A stretch of 55,499 nucleotides of DNA from an uncultured Lachnospiraceae bacterium (lineage in GTDB: Bacteria; Bacillota; Clostridia; Lachnospirales; Lachnospiraceae): the NCBI GenBank assembly GCA_910577445.1, contig CAJTMZ010000002.1:1-55499 (forward strand). The letters are read 5' to 3'. Position numbers and translations under genes: made by a program. The notes under the pieces were generated by a model, which worked only from the letters and a program-made list of their open reading frames with translations, did no database searches and was not told the origin of the DNA. Shown here piece by piece: positions 17,391 to 26,075 of the stretch (the first letter of the stretch is position 1; every line of letters begins with the position of its first letter).

Positions 17391-18170
17391 ATGAGTAGCG
17401 TACAGTTATTAGATAAAACCAGAAAGATTGGTAAGCTTCTTCACAATAACGATTCCAGCAAAGTTGTGTTTAATGATATCTGCTCTGTATTATGTGAGAT
17501 ATTATCCTCCAACGTTCTGGTAATCAGCAGAAAAGGCAAAGTGCTTGGGGTGGGGGATTCGCCGGAGGTGGATTCCATCACGGAACTGATTGTGGAGCAG
17601 GTAGGCGGTTTTATTGATTCCATGTTAAACGAAAGGCTTCTGGCGGTTCTTTCCACCAAGGAAAACGTCAATCTGGAAACGCTGGGATTTGAAGACAGGG
17701 ACGTAAGAAAATTCCGGGCGACCATAGCGCCTATTGAAATCGCCGGAGAACGGCTGGGCACGCTGTTTATCTATAAATGTGTGGACCAGTATGACATTGA
17801 CGATATTATTTTGTGCGAATACGGGACGACAGTGGTCGGTCTTGAAATGCTGCGGGCCGTGAATGAGGAAAGCGCGGAGGAAAACCGCAAGCTGGCGGTA
17901 ATCCGTTCGGCCATCAGCACCTTATCCTATTCCGAGATGGAAGCCGTGGTGTATATTTTCGAGGAGCTGAACGGAATGGAGGGAATTCTGGTAGCCAGCA
18001 AGATTGCGGACAGGGTGGGGATTACCCGTTCTGTGATTGTAAACGCGCTTCGTAAATTCGAGAGCGCAGGCGTCATCGAATCCAGGTCTTCAGGGATGAA
18101 GGGAACCTATATCAAGGTTCTAAACGACATGGTATTTGATGAGGTTGAGAAACTGAAAAAAAATATATGA
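17391..18170 (+). CDS. codY: GTP- and branched-chain amino acid-sensing repressor CodY
   Basis: Global nutritional regulator that binds DNA when GTP and branched-chain amino acids are plentiful. The 259 residues contain the N-terminal GAF ligand-binding domain (starting LLDKTRKIGKLL) and a C-terminal winged helix-turn-helix with ASKIADRVGITRSVIVNALR (about 203-222) and FESAGVIESRSSGMKGTYI. It has its own promoter and a terminator, so it is a separate unit, but it is immediately upstream of the flagellar operon, as in B. subtilis, where CodY represses fla/che. Confidence 0.97.
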   Translation: MSSVQLLDKTRKIGKLLHNNDSSKVVFNDICSVLCEILSSNVLVISRKGKVLGVGDSPEVDSITELIVEQVGGFIDSMLNERLLAVLSTKENVNLETLGFEDRDVRKFRATIAPIEIAGERLGTLFIYKCVDQYDIDDIILCEYGTTVVGLEMLRAVNEESAEENRKLAVIRSAISTLSYSEMEAVVYIFEELNGMEGILVASKIADRVGITRSVIVNALRKFESAGVIESRSSGMKGTYIKVLNDMVFDEVEKLKKNI

Positions 18171-18209
18171 ATAAGCCGAATGTCTGGACGTAACGGATTA
18201 TGGATAGAT

Positions 18210-18250
18210 AAAAAGGATTGATGGAGTAATAACTGACATGAATCCTTTTT
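18210..18250 (+). terminator. Intrinsic terminator of codY
   Basis: AAAAAGGATT (18210-18219) pairs perfectly with AATCCTTTTT (18241-18250), a 10-pair stem with a 21-base loop and a terminal T run. It separates codY from the fla/che operon. Confidence 0.65.
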
Positions 18251-18309
18251 GCATGTATTGAGGGGACAGAGGACTGCAATCAAAAAACGTTAAAAATATT
18301 GGAATGGGC

Positions 18310-18338
18310 TTGAAATTTTGCTCAAATATTTTTATAAT
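18310..18338 (+). promoter_or_regulatory. Main sigma-A promoter of the fla/che operon
   Basis: TTGAAA (18310-18315), 17-base spacer, consensus TATAAT (18333-18338), giving a leader of about 70 bases to flgB. No sigma-D-type box is seen here, so the operon is read by the housekeeping polymerase. Confidence 0.88.
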
Positions 18339-18416
18339 GGATTACGGTAGAAAAGGTTTGTCTGTAAATGAAATCTTTATTTTGATAGAAATATAACTTG
18401 AAAGGGGGAGAACTAT

Positions 18417-18809
18417 ATGTTTGACAGTGGTGTATTTGATTATGTGAATGTTCTCGGCAAGGCGGCGGACGCGGCATGGCAGAGAAATGAGATTATATCC
18501 AACAATATGTCAAATGTTAACACGCCGGGATATAAGAGGAAAGACATTGATTTCGAATCAAGGCTTCGTCAGGCGCTCGGCAGTTCAAGATATGAAGCGG
18601 TGGATACCAAGGTTGCCCGTGTTGCGGGGAGCGATTTGAAAGGAAGGGTTTATACGGACGCTGCCAATTTTTCCTATCGTCTTGACGGCAACAATGTGGA
18701 CATTGACACGGAAGGCGTAAAGCTGGCAGCCAATCAGATTAAGTATAACGGGCTGTTTGACAGTATCAACCAGGAATTTGCAAACCTTAAGCTTGTAATG
18801 AGGTCGTAA
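18417..18809 (+). CDS. flgB: Flagellar basal-body rod protein FlgB
   Basis: Proximal rod subunit of the flagellar drive shaft. The 130 residues show the rod-protein N-terminal signature NNMSNVNTPGYKRKDIDF and the C-terminal helix INQEFANLKLVMRS. An AAAGGGGGAG ribosome site precedes the ATG. First gene of the fla/che operon, followed after 12 bases by flgC. Confidence 0.97.
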   Translation: MFDSGVFDYVNVLGKAADAAWQRNEIISNNMSNVNTPGYKRKDIDFESRLRQALGSSRYEAVDTKVARVAGSDLKGRVYTDAANFSYRLDGNNVDIDTEGVKLAANQIKYNGLFDSINQEFANLKLVMRS

Positions 18810-18821
18810 CAGGAGGACAAC

Positions 18822-19268
18822 ATGAGTATTTTCAATTCTTTTAATATTAACGCGTCAGGTATGACGGCAGAACGTTACCGTATGGATATTATTGCGGAAA
18901 ACGTTGCGAACGCACAGACTACAAGGACGGAAGACGGAACTCCCTACAGGCGTAAGGTGGTGACCTTTGAAGAACGCACGGAGGGCGCGCAGACGTTCAG
19001 CAGTTTCCTTGGCTCTGCCAGCGAAAAGTTTAACGGGCAGGGCGTGCGGGTAGGCAAGCTTACGGAAGATAAATGGACACAGATGAATATGGTTTATGAC
19101 CCTTCTCATCCCGATGCCGATGAAAATGGTTACGTTACTTATCCGAATGTAAATATCGTTACGGAAATGACTAATTTAATTGACGCAAGCCGTTCCTATG
19201 AGGCCAATGCGACTGCTTTTAACGCAAGCAAGAGCATTGCCATGAAAGGTCTGGAAATTGCTCAGTAG
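18822..19268 (+). CDS. flgC: Flagellar basal-body rod protein FlgC
   Basis: Second proximal rod subunit. The 148 residues have the N-terminal rod motif MDIIAENVANAQTTRTEDG, the NVNIVTEMTNLIDASRSYEAN block and the C-terminal SKSIAMKGLEIAQ helix. An AGGAGG site precedes the ATG at 18822. It is followed by an unusually long 116-base structured gap before fliE. Confidence 0.97.
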   Translation: MSIFNSFNINASGMTAERYRMDIIAENVANAQTTRTEDGTPYRRKVVTFEERTEGAQTFSSFLGSASEKFNGQGVRVGKLTEDKWTQMNMVYDPSHPDADENGYVTYPNVNIVTEMTNLIDASRSYEANATAFNASKSIAMKGLEIAQ

Positions 19269-19282
19269 CTTCGGTAAGGAGG

Positions 19283-19349
19283 GCCCGTAAAGCGGGAGAA
19301 AAGTCCCGCCGGTTCGGGCGCGCGCAAAAAAGAAGGCATGAAACGTGCC
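19283..19349 (+). other. Structured RNA segment between flgC and fliE
   Basis: GCGGGA (19292-19297) pairs with TCCCGC (19304-19309), enclosed by GCCCG (19283-19287) and CGGGC (19315-19319). A second hairpin, GGCATG-AAA-CGTGCC, follows near 19335-19349. There is no T-tract. It could be an RNA-processing or stability site inside the long operon transcript. Confidence 0.5.
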
Positions 19350-19384
19350 GGCTTAACATAGTAGTGGTATGGAGGAATACATAA

Positions 19385-19702
19385 ATGGATATCTCATCTT
19401 TACATAATATCTCGTCAGGGGTTATCAAAGAGGCGGCGGAGAGGGTTTTGCCGGCTAAAGAGACAGATTCCGGGGCGGGATTTAACAGTTTTTTTGACAA
19501 GGCAGTGGAGAGCATAAAAACTACCAATGCCTATCTTTCTGATGCCGAAAATGAGAAGATACGGTGGGCTCTTGGGGAAACGGACAGTACCCACGAACTT
19601 TCCATAGCTATGCAGAAGGCATCAACCGCTCTGCAATATACTGTGGCAGTGCGTGACAAGTTCCTGGAAGCTTACAGGGAAATTATGCAGATAACGATTT
19701 AA
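19385..19702 (+). CDS. fliE: Flagellar hook-basal body adaptor FliE
   Basis: FliE joins the MS ring to the rod. The 105 residues include the helical FNSFFDKAVESIKTTNAY segment and the family signature STHELSIAMQKASTALQYTV with the C-terminal DKFLEAYREIMQITI. GGAGG lies 9 bases before the ATG. Length is typical. Confidence 0.96.
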   Translation: MDISSLHNISSGVIKEAAERVLPAKETDSGAGFNSFFDKAVESIKTTNAYLSDAENEKIRWALGETDSTHELSIAMQKASTALQYTVAVRDKFLEAYREIMQITI

Positions 19703-19744
19703 AGCTTTGGGAAGGAAGAACGGAAGAAGGGCAGGCTTTGATTT

Positions 19745-21349
19745 ATGGCAGAGCGATTAAAAGAACTTTTAAATAAAGTTCTTGAATGGTGGAACAAATT
19801 TTCCACAAGACAAAAAACATTTATCATATCGGCAGGAGCCGGAGTTATTCTTGCTCTTGCGATTGTGATTACAATATTTACGCGCCCTCAGTACGTTGTG
19901 CTGCTTAACTGCGAAACAACGAAGGAGGCGGCGCAGATAGCGGATATTCTGAAAGCGGAAGGACTGGACTATCAGGTATCGGACGACACCTATCAGATTC
20001 GAATCAACAAGAAGCAGCAGTCGGAGGCAAGTCTTTTACTCGCGGACAACGATATTCAGTCTTATGCCTATTCCATAGACAATGTTACGGACGGAAGTTT
20101 CAGTACGACGGAGTCGGATAAGCAGAAGAAATATAAGCTTTATATGGAAAAAAGGCTGGCCAACGACCTGATTGGGAAGTTTACCGCTATCGAAAGCGCG
20201 GAAGTGACTTTGTACTTACCTGAAAATGACGGAACCCTGATTCGGGAAGAACAGGATTCCGGCGCATGGATTGTTTTGACATTACAGGATGAATTCTCGG
20301 AAGAAAGCGCCGCGAGCCTTGCCAGAGCGGTGGCGGTGGCTCTTGGAAACGAAAAGACGGAAGAAATCGTGATTATGGACGACGCGGGAAACACTCTGTT
20401 TGCGGGCGGAGAGGAGTACAGCGCGGTCGGCTCGGCAAATTCCCATATGAGCGTAAAAGCCCAGTGGGAAAGCATGGTCAAGAACGACGTAAGGAAGGTA
20501 ATGCTGGGCACCAAACTGTTTGACAGGGTGGAAGTTGCGGTGAATCTGGATATGGATTTTTCTTCGACTTCCACCACGAACCACCGGTATTACGTGGAAG
20601 ACGGAAACAGCCAGGGATATCTCTCCAGCGAGAGGGTGTACAGTTCCGAATCCACCAATGAAAGCGGAGAAGTTCCGGGAACCGACAGCAACGGACAGCA
20701 GCCGGAATATGTGTACCAGGACAATAACGAGAGCAATACTTCCACCTCGGAGGAGGAAAGAAAGTACGTTCCATCAGAGCAGATTACCAACACGGAAAAA
20801 CCGCCGGGTGGAATCAATTATACGACCTCGTCAATTTCCCTTACCGCGACGAATATGAATTTGGTCAGGGAAGAGGACGTAGAGGCGCAGGGACTTTTGG
20901 ATGGCGGCGTTACGTGGGAGGAGTATAAACTGGCCAACGCGGGGCAGGAACTTGTGACGATTCCTGACGAACTTTACAATGTGGTGGCCAAGGCTACCGG
21001 ATTTCCGGCAGAGAACATAGCCATTGTGGCATATTCTGAAAATGTATTTTTTGATAAGGAAGGCTTGAACGTATCCGTTTCGGATATCATGCAGATTGTC
21101 CTGATTGTAGTAATTTTGGCGCTTCTTGCCTTTGTGGTGCTTCGAAGCATGCGTTCGGAGAAAGAGCCGGAGCAGCCCGAGGAACTTTCGGTGGAAAGCC
21201 TTTTACAGTCTCAGCCCGAGCCTGAGGTAGAGGATATCAGTATGGAACAGATATCCGAAACCAGACAGATGATAGAAAAATTTGTGGACGAGAATCCAGA
21301 GGCCGTGGCGAACCTTTTGCGGAACTGGCTGAATGAAGAGTGGGGTTAA
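19745..21349 (+). CDS. fliF: Flagellar MS-ring protein FliF
   Basis: FliF forms the inner-membrane MS ring on which the motor is built. It has a first membrane helix (about residues 26-46), the YscJ/FliF ring-building domain (LNCETTKEAAQIADILKAEG onward), a variable Ser/Glu-rich loop with SNSNES-like composition near 310-350, a second membrane helix (about 447-468) and a cytoplasmic tail ending LLRNWLNEEWG, the FliG-binding end. 534 residues is normal. Confidence 0.97.
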   Translation: MAERLKELLNKVLEWWNKFSTRQKTFIISAGAGVILALAIVITIFTRPQYVVLLNCETTKEAAQIADILKAEGLDYQVSDDTYQIRINKKQQSEASLLLADNDIQSYAYSIDNVTDGSFSTTESDKQKKYKLYMEKRLANDLIGKFTAIESAEVTLYLPENDGTLIREEQDSGAWIVLTLQDEFSEESAASLARAVAVALGNEKTEEIVIMDDAGNTLFAGGEEYSAVGSANSHMSVKAQWESMVKNDVRKVMLGTKLFDRVEVAVNLDMDFSSTSTTNHRYYVEDGNSQGYLSSERVYSSESTNESGEVPGTDSNGQQPEYVYQDNNESNTSTSEEERKYVPSEQITNTEKPPGGINYTTSSISLTATNMNLVREEDVEAQGLLDGGVTWEEYKLANAGQELVTIPDELYNVVAKATGFPAENIAIVAYSENVFFDKEGLNVSVSDIMQIVLIVVILALLAFVVLRSMRSEKEPEQPEELSVESLLQSQPEPEVEDISMEQISETRQMIEKFVDENPEAVANLLRNWLNEEWG

Positions 21350-21383
21350 CAGAAGAATACCCTTATGAGAGAGGAAAAACGGC

Positions 21384-22400
21384 ATGGCCAAGAGTAGTGA
21401 TGAAAGTATAAGCGGGGTTCAAAAGGCGGCTATTTTGCTGATTGCTTTGGGACCGGAGAAGTCAGCGTCTATCTTCAAACATCTGAAAGAAGAGGAAATC
21501 GAGGAACTGACACTTGAAATTGCCAATACCAGAAGCGTTACCCCGCAGGTAAAAGAAGAAATCATAGAAGAATTTTATCAGGTATGTCTGGCGCAGCAGT
21601 ATATTGCGGAAGGCGGTATTTCTTATGCGAAAGAACTGCTGGAAAAGGCGCTTGGTTCGGAGCGGGCTATGAGCGTTATCGGAAAGCTGACTGCTTCTTT
21701 GCAGGTAAAGCCTTTCGAGTTCGTGCGGAAAACGGATGCTACCCAGCTTTTAAACTTTATACAGGATGAGCACCCGCAGACCATTGCGCTTATTTTATCC
21801 TACCTGTCTCCTCAGCAGGCGGCTATGATAGTTTCGGCCCTGCCTCCCGAGCGGCAGGCAGACGTGGCAAGAAGAATTGCCGTGATGGACAGAACCAGCC
21901 CGGAAGTGGTAAAGGAAGTGGAGAAAGTGCTGGAGTCGAAGCTTGCATCTTTGGTCAACCAGGATTACACCATCATCGGCGGCGTAGACGCAGTGGTGGA
22001 TATCTTAAATACCGTGGACCGCGGAACAGAAAAACATATTATGGAAACATTGGAAGTGGAAGAGCCGGAACTTGCGGACGAAATCAGAAAGAAAATGTTC
22101 GTATTCGAAGATATTCTCCTTCTGGACGACCGTGCGATTCAGAGAGTGCTGCGTGACGTTGAGAACAGCGACCTTGGACTTGCGCTTAAGAGCGCCAATG
22201 AGCAGGTACAGAGCGCAATCTTTAACAACCTGTCCAAGCGTCTTGCCGTTATGATTAAAGAGGACATGGAATTTATGGGTCCTGTTAAGATGAAAGACGT
22301 TGAGGAAGCACAGCAGAAGATTGTAAGTATTATCAGAAAGCTGGAAGAAGCCGGCGAAATTGTCATTTCCAGAGGCGGAGGTGACGAAATCGTTGTATAG
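21384..22400 (+). CDS. fliG: Flagellar motor switch protein FliG
   Basis: FliG transmits torque between stator and rotor. The 338 residues show the N-terminal FliF-binding region (GVQKAAILLIALGPEKSA), the middle EHPQTIALILSYL motif and the C-terminal charge-ridge domain (VFEDILLLDDRAIQRVLRDV). It overlaps fliH by 8 bases. Confidence 0.97.
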   Translation: MAKSSDESISGVQKAAILLIALGPEKSASIFKHLKEEEIEELTLEIANTRSVTPQVKEEIIEEFYQVCLAQQYIAEGGISYAKELLEKALGSERAMSVIGKLTASLQVKPFEFVRKTDATQLLNFIQDEHPQTIALILSYLSPQQAAMIVSALPPERQADVARRIAVMDRTSPEVVKEVEKVLESKLASLVNQDYTIIGGVDAVVDILNTVDRGTEKHIMETLEVEEPELADEIRKKMFVFEDILLLDDRAIQRVLRDVENSDLGLALKSANEQVQSAIFNNLSKRLAVMIKEDMEFMGPVKMKDVEEAQQKIVSIIRKLEEAGEIVISRGGGDEIVV

Positions 22401-23247
22401 TAACCTGTATAAAGCGGGCTGGGTCATGGTAAACGGCGACACCCGCATAATAGATTCCAATGAGCGGGTTAATTCCCGCATAAAAGAAGCGGTCAGGGAA
22501 AGAAGCGTTCAGGAAGGAACGCCTGATGAGGAAGAAGACGGATTTAAGGCCGGACTGATTGCGGAAGAGGTTGAAGCACTGCTCGACCCTGACAGTGAGA
22601 GCGTTCTTCTTAAGAACATGTCAAAACAGGAGCAGGAAGAGATTTACCGCCAGCTTGAGGAAGCGAAGGCGGAGCTTGAAGAGACAAGGAATGAAGCCCA
22701 GAGAATCCTGGCGGAGGCCGAAAGCCAGATAGAGAGTATGCGCGCCGCGGCTTTAGAGGAAGCGCAGGCGAAAGGATATCAGGACGGTTATAACAAAGGA
22801 ATGTCGGAAGTTCAGGCGATGAAGGAAGCGTGCGACGCCCGAAAGCTTGCGCTTGAAGCGGAGTACCAGCAGATGATAGAGGAGCTGGAACCTTCCTTTG
22901 TGAATGCATTGACAGGGATTTATGAACATATTTTTAAAGTGGATTTAAGCGCTTATGAAGGACTGGTTACCAGTCTGGTCATGGATACCATGTTAAAGGC
23001 AGGCAATGCCTCCAACTATATCGTGCATGTTTCAAAGCAGGATTATCCTCAGGTTATGAAAGAAAAGAGCAGAATCCTTGAGGGAACGGGCACGTTGGCG
23101 GAACGCTTGGAGATTATATCGGATATGACGCTTGCGCCTTCCGGTTGTATGATTGAAACGGAAAACGGTATTTATGACTGTTCTCTTGGAACGGAACTGG
23201 AAGAACTGGGAAGAAGGCTCAGACTTCTCTCTTATAATAATCAGTAA
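22393..23247 (+). CDS. fliH: Flagellar export regulator FliH
   Basis: FliH forms the peripheral stalk of the export ATPase FliI. A long Glu/Ala-rich coiled coil spans about residues 70-150, followed by the conserved C-terminal domain. The start is best placed at TTG 22393: GGAGGTG lies 9 bases upstream, and translation begins MYSNLYKAGWVMVN, resembling FliH N-termini. It overlaps the fliG stop. fliI follows after 12 bases. Confidence 0.9.
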   Translation: MYSNLYKAGWVMVNGDTRIIDSNERVNSRIKEAVRERSVQEGTPDEEEDGFKAGLIAEEVEALLDPDSESVLLKNMSKQEQEEIYRQLEEAKAELEETRNEAQRILAEAESQIESMRAAALEEAQAKGYQDGYNKGMSEVQAMKEACDARKLALEAEYQQMIEELEPSFVNALTGIYEHIFKVDLSAYEGLVTSLVMDTMLKAGNASNYIVHVSKQDYPQVMKEKSRILEGTGTLAERLEIISDMTLAPSGCMIETENGIYDCSLGTELEELGRRLRLLSYNNQ

Positions 23248-23259
23248 TTAAGGACGAAG

Positions 23260-24600
23260 GTGGAATACTCATTGACGACACCGGATATCAATTTTTCAAA
23301 ATACATAGATATAACAGGGCAAAATTTGTTTAAGGTCAGCGGGAAAGTGGTAAATGTGGTAGGTCTGACCATTGAGTCCGCCGGCCCCGCTGCAAAACTT
23401 GGAGATATCTGCCGGGTTTATCCGGTAACAGCGGAAAAATCCCATCCGGCCCTGGCCGAGGTGGTAGGTTTTAAAGAGGGGAAAATTCTCCTGATGCCCT
23501 ATCAGAATGTGGAAGGGATTGGCCCCGGAAGCAGCGTGGAAAACACGGGCGCGCCTCTGAAAATCAGAGTGGATGCGGGACTTTTGGGCCATACCTTAGA
23601 CGGACTTGGAAGAATCGACGGCCAGGAGCCGTCTACAGGGGCGGAATACGCCGTGGAGGCAATGCCCCCCGACCCCATGAGCAGAAAGATAATAGACGAA
23701 GTCCTTCCTCTTGGCGTAAAAGCCGTGGACGGACTTATTACTGTGGGAAAAGGACAGAGAATCGGTATTTTTGCAGGCTCCGGCGTGGGAAAGTCCACTC
23801 TTATGGGTATGTTTGCAAGAAATACAAAAGCCGATATCAATGTAATTGCCCTGATTGGAGAGCGTGGCAGAGAGGTTCGCGAGTTCATAGAAAGGGATTT
23901 GGGCCCTGAGGGCATGAAGCGTTCCGTGGTGGTGGTGGCAACCTCCGATAAGCCGGCGCTGGAACGTAAAAAGGCAGCGCAGACAGCCACGGCTATTGCG
24001 GAGTATTTCAGGGACCAGGGGAAGGATGTTCTTCTTATGATGGATTCCCTTACCCGTTTTTCCATGGCACAGCGCGAGATTGGCCTTGCCAGCGGGGAAC
24101 CGCCGGTGTCGAGAGGCTATCCTCCCAGCGTATACTCTGAAATGCCGAAGCTTCTTGAGAGAGCGGGCAGGTCTGATAAAGGTTCCATCACGGGCCTGTA
24201 TACGGTTCTGGTGGACGGCGACGACTTTAACGAGCCGATTACGGACACGGCCCGGAGTATTTTAGACGGGCACATTATGCTGGACAGGAAACTGGCGCAT
24301 AAAAACCATTATCCCGCCATAGACGTGCTGCAGAGTATTTCAAGATGTATGAGCCAGATTGCGCAGCGGGAGCATAAAGGCTATGCGGGCAGGCTCAAAA
24401 ATGTGCTGGCTACATACAATGAAGCGGAGGATTTGATTAATATCGGGGCATATAAGGCGGGAAGCAATCCGGGAATTGATTACGCCATACAAAAGATAGA
24501 GGAAGTCAATCGGTTTTTGATGCAGGAAGTAAACGAGAAGTTTTCTTTCGAGGAGTCGGTAGACCTTATGGAAGCTATTTTTGCCGACGGAGCGGAGTAA
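23260..24600 (+). CDS. fliI: Flagellum-specific export ATPase FliI
   Basis: Hexameric ATPase of the flagellar type III export apparatus, homologous to F1 beta. Walker A GSGVGKST sits at residues 173-180 (Lys178). Further signatures are GERGREVREFIERDLG and LLMMDSLTRFSMAQREIGLA (Walker B region). 446 residues. The GTG start at 23260 has AGGA about 5 bases upstream. Confidence 0.97.
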   Translation: MEYSLTTPDINFSKYIDITGQNLFKVSGKVVNVVGLTIESAGPAAKLGDICRVYPVTAEKSHPALAEVVGFKEGKILLMPYQNVEGIGPGSSVENTGAPLKIRVDAGLLGHTLDGLGRIDGQEPSTGAEYAVEAMPPDPMSRKIIDEVLPLGVKAVDGLITVGKGQRIGIFAGSGVGKSTLMGMFARNTKADINVIALIGERGREVREFIERDLGPEGMKRSVVVVATSDKPALERKKAAQTATAIAEYFRDQGKDVLLMMDSLTRFSMAQREIGLASGEPPVSRGYPPSVYSEMPKLLERAGRSDKGSITGLYTVLVDGDDFNEPITDTARSILDGHIMLDRKLAHKNHYPAIDVLQSISRCMSQIAQREHKGYAGRLKNVLATYNEAEDLINIGAYKAGSNPGIDYAIQKIEEVNRFLMQEVNEKFSFEESVDLMEAIFADGAE

Positions 24601-24603
24601 CAG

Positions 24604-25092
24604 ATGGCCAGATTTATATACCGAATGCAGAGCATTCTGAATATCAAGGAAAAGATGGAAGAGCAGGCGAGAATGGAGTTCGCCGCCGCCAGAATGCGAC
24701 TGGATGAAGAAGAACTGAAACTGCAGGCTCTGATTGAAAGAAAAGAAGGCTATGAGGAGCAGGGCAGGGCGCTTCGTCAGGATGCGCTTAAGGTAATGGA
24801 TATCATGGAGAACCGCGACGCAATCGGCGTGATAGACGAGTTTATTATGAATCAGCGGGAGCAGATACGCATCGCCGAAAGGGCCCTTGAGGACGCCCGC
24901 ATGAAACTTCAGCTCGCCATGCAGGAGAGTAAGACGCAGGAAAAACTGCGGGAAAAGGCTTTTGAAGAATTTATGCGGGAGGAAAACGCCCGGGAAGCCA
25001 AGGAAGTAGATGAACTTGTCAGTTATACTCACGGAAGTGCAAAAAGAAAGTCTGATGCCGCCGCCGGCGACAGAGAGAAAGTGTGGATATAA
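24604..25092 (+). CDS. fliJ: Flagellar export chaperone FliJ
   Basis: FliJ is the coiled-coil stalk that couples FliI to the export gate. The 162 residues start FIYRMQSILNIKEKMEEQ, the family hallmark, and are almost entirely charged coiled coil. It is 3 bases after the fliI stop, and the next gene starts 3 bases after its own. Confidence 0.93.
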   Translation: MARFIYRMQSILNIKEKMEEQARMEFAAARMRLDEEELKLQALIERKEGYEEQGRALRQDALKVMDIMENRDAIGVIDEFIMNQREQIRIAERALEDARMKLQLAMQESKTQEKLREKAFEEFMREENAREAKEVDELVSYTHGSAKRKSDAAAGDREKVWI

Positions 25093-25095
25093 AAT

Positions 25096-25980
25096 ATGCC
25101 AAGGGTTGATGAAGCAGCTTTGGACGATGTGAAATTAGACGCGCAGAGTCTGAAGGAAGAAAAGAAAAAACTGAAGAAAGAAAAGAAAGAGCAGCGTAAG
25201 GCGGCGAAGGAGAAGGCAAGGGAGCTTGCCAGCCAGGAAGAGGAGCTTATGGATGGAGAAGGCTCCGGCAACGGTTCTGTTTTTCTGGTGACCTTCATAA
25301 TCGTTCTTATCTGGATTGCGATTCTGTGTCTGGTAATCAAACTGGATTTTGGCGGGTTCGGAAGCAATGTCCTTGCTCCGATTCTCAAAGATGTGCCGGT
25401 CATAAATATGATTCTGCCCAAGGACAGCACCGGCATGGTGACGGAGAACGGAGAGGACGAAGCCTATGCGGGCTATGACAGCATTCAGGATGCAGTAGAC
25501 TATATCAAGGAACTGGAACTGGAGCTTGAAAGAGCGCAGTCGGCCCAGAGCACAAGCGCGGAGGAAATCAGCCGGCTGGAGGCCGAGGTGGAGCGTCTTC
25601 AGACTTTTGAGGACGGTCAGGTGGAGTTTCAGAGAATCAAAACGGAATTTTATGAGGAAGTTGTCTATGCGGAGAAAGGACCGGGACTGGAGGAATACAG
25701 AAAGTATTATGAGGAAATGGACCCGGCTACCGCGGAATATTTATATAAACAGGTAATTACCCAACTGCAGGAAAGCGATGAGATTACGAAATATGCTTCG
25801 GCATATTCTTCCATGAAACCCAAAGCGGCAGCCGCAATATTTGAAAATATGACGGATAATCTTGACCTTGCCGTTAGGATACTGGGTGTAATGAGCGCAG
25901 AGGACAGGGCGAAGATTTTAGCGGTGATGGATACTGAGATTGCCGCCAAAATCACCAAGTTGATGGACCCCGAATCTTAA
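25096..25980 (+). CDS. MotE/YlxF-like flagellar protein with MgtE-N-like domain
   Basis: A basic coiled-coil N-terminus (about residues 18-50), one membrane helix (about 62-83), a periplasmic coiled coil (about 135-180) and a C-terminal helical domain (KYASAYSSMKPKAAAAIFENM...) resembling the MgtE N-terminal domain. This is the layout of YlxF/MotE proteins, found between fliJ and fliK in B. subtilis and thought to chaperone or stabilise the stator or basal body. The exact role is not known. Confidence 0.8.
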   Translation: MPRVDEAALDDVKLDAQSLKEEKKKLKKEKKEQRKAAKEKARELASQEEELMDGEGSGNGSVFLVTFIIVLIWIAILCLVIKLDFGGFGSNVLAPILKDVPVINMILPKDSTGMVTENGEDEAYAGYDSIQDAVDYIKELELELERAQSAQSTSAEEISRLEAEVERLQTFEDGQVEFQRIKTEFYEEVVYAEKGPGLEEYRKYYEEMDPATAEYLYKQVITQLQESDEITKYASAYSSMKPKAAAAIFENMTDNLDLAVRILGVMSAEDRAKILAVMDTEIAAKITKLMDPES

Positions 25981-26004
25981 GAAATCTGCCTCTTTAACCG
26001 ATAT
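25978..26004 (+). promoter_or_regulatory. Candidate sigma-D (sigma-28) promoter upstream of fliK
   Basis: TAAG (25978-25981), exactly 15 bases, then ACCGATAT (25997-26004). The Bacillus SigD consensus is TAAA-N15-GCCGATAT, so there is one mismatch in each box. It overlaps the stop codon of the preceding gene and lies about 70 bases before fliK. Confidence 0.6.
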
Positions 26005-26075
26005 ATATGTTGGACCTTGAAAAAGAGTCAACAGCGGCGAAAGCCGTAAGACTTATAAAGACAGGAGGGATGTAA

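Noticed and set aside
18171..18190. SigD-type -10 (GCCGAATG) just after codY
   Set aside because: Only 5 of 8 bases match and the -35 is poor; it also lies upstream of the codY terminator.
18316..18332. CodY box overlapping the flgB promoter
   Set aside because: Only about 10 of 15 positions match the consensus, which is expected by chance in AT-rich DNA.
19269..19384. c-di-GMP (GEMM) riboswitch before fliE
   Set aside because: The conserved GEMM core sequences and tetraloop-receptor layout are not present; only generic hairpins are seen.
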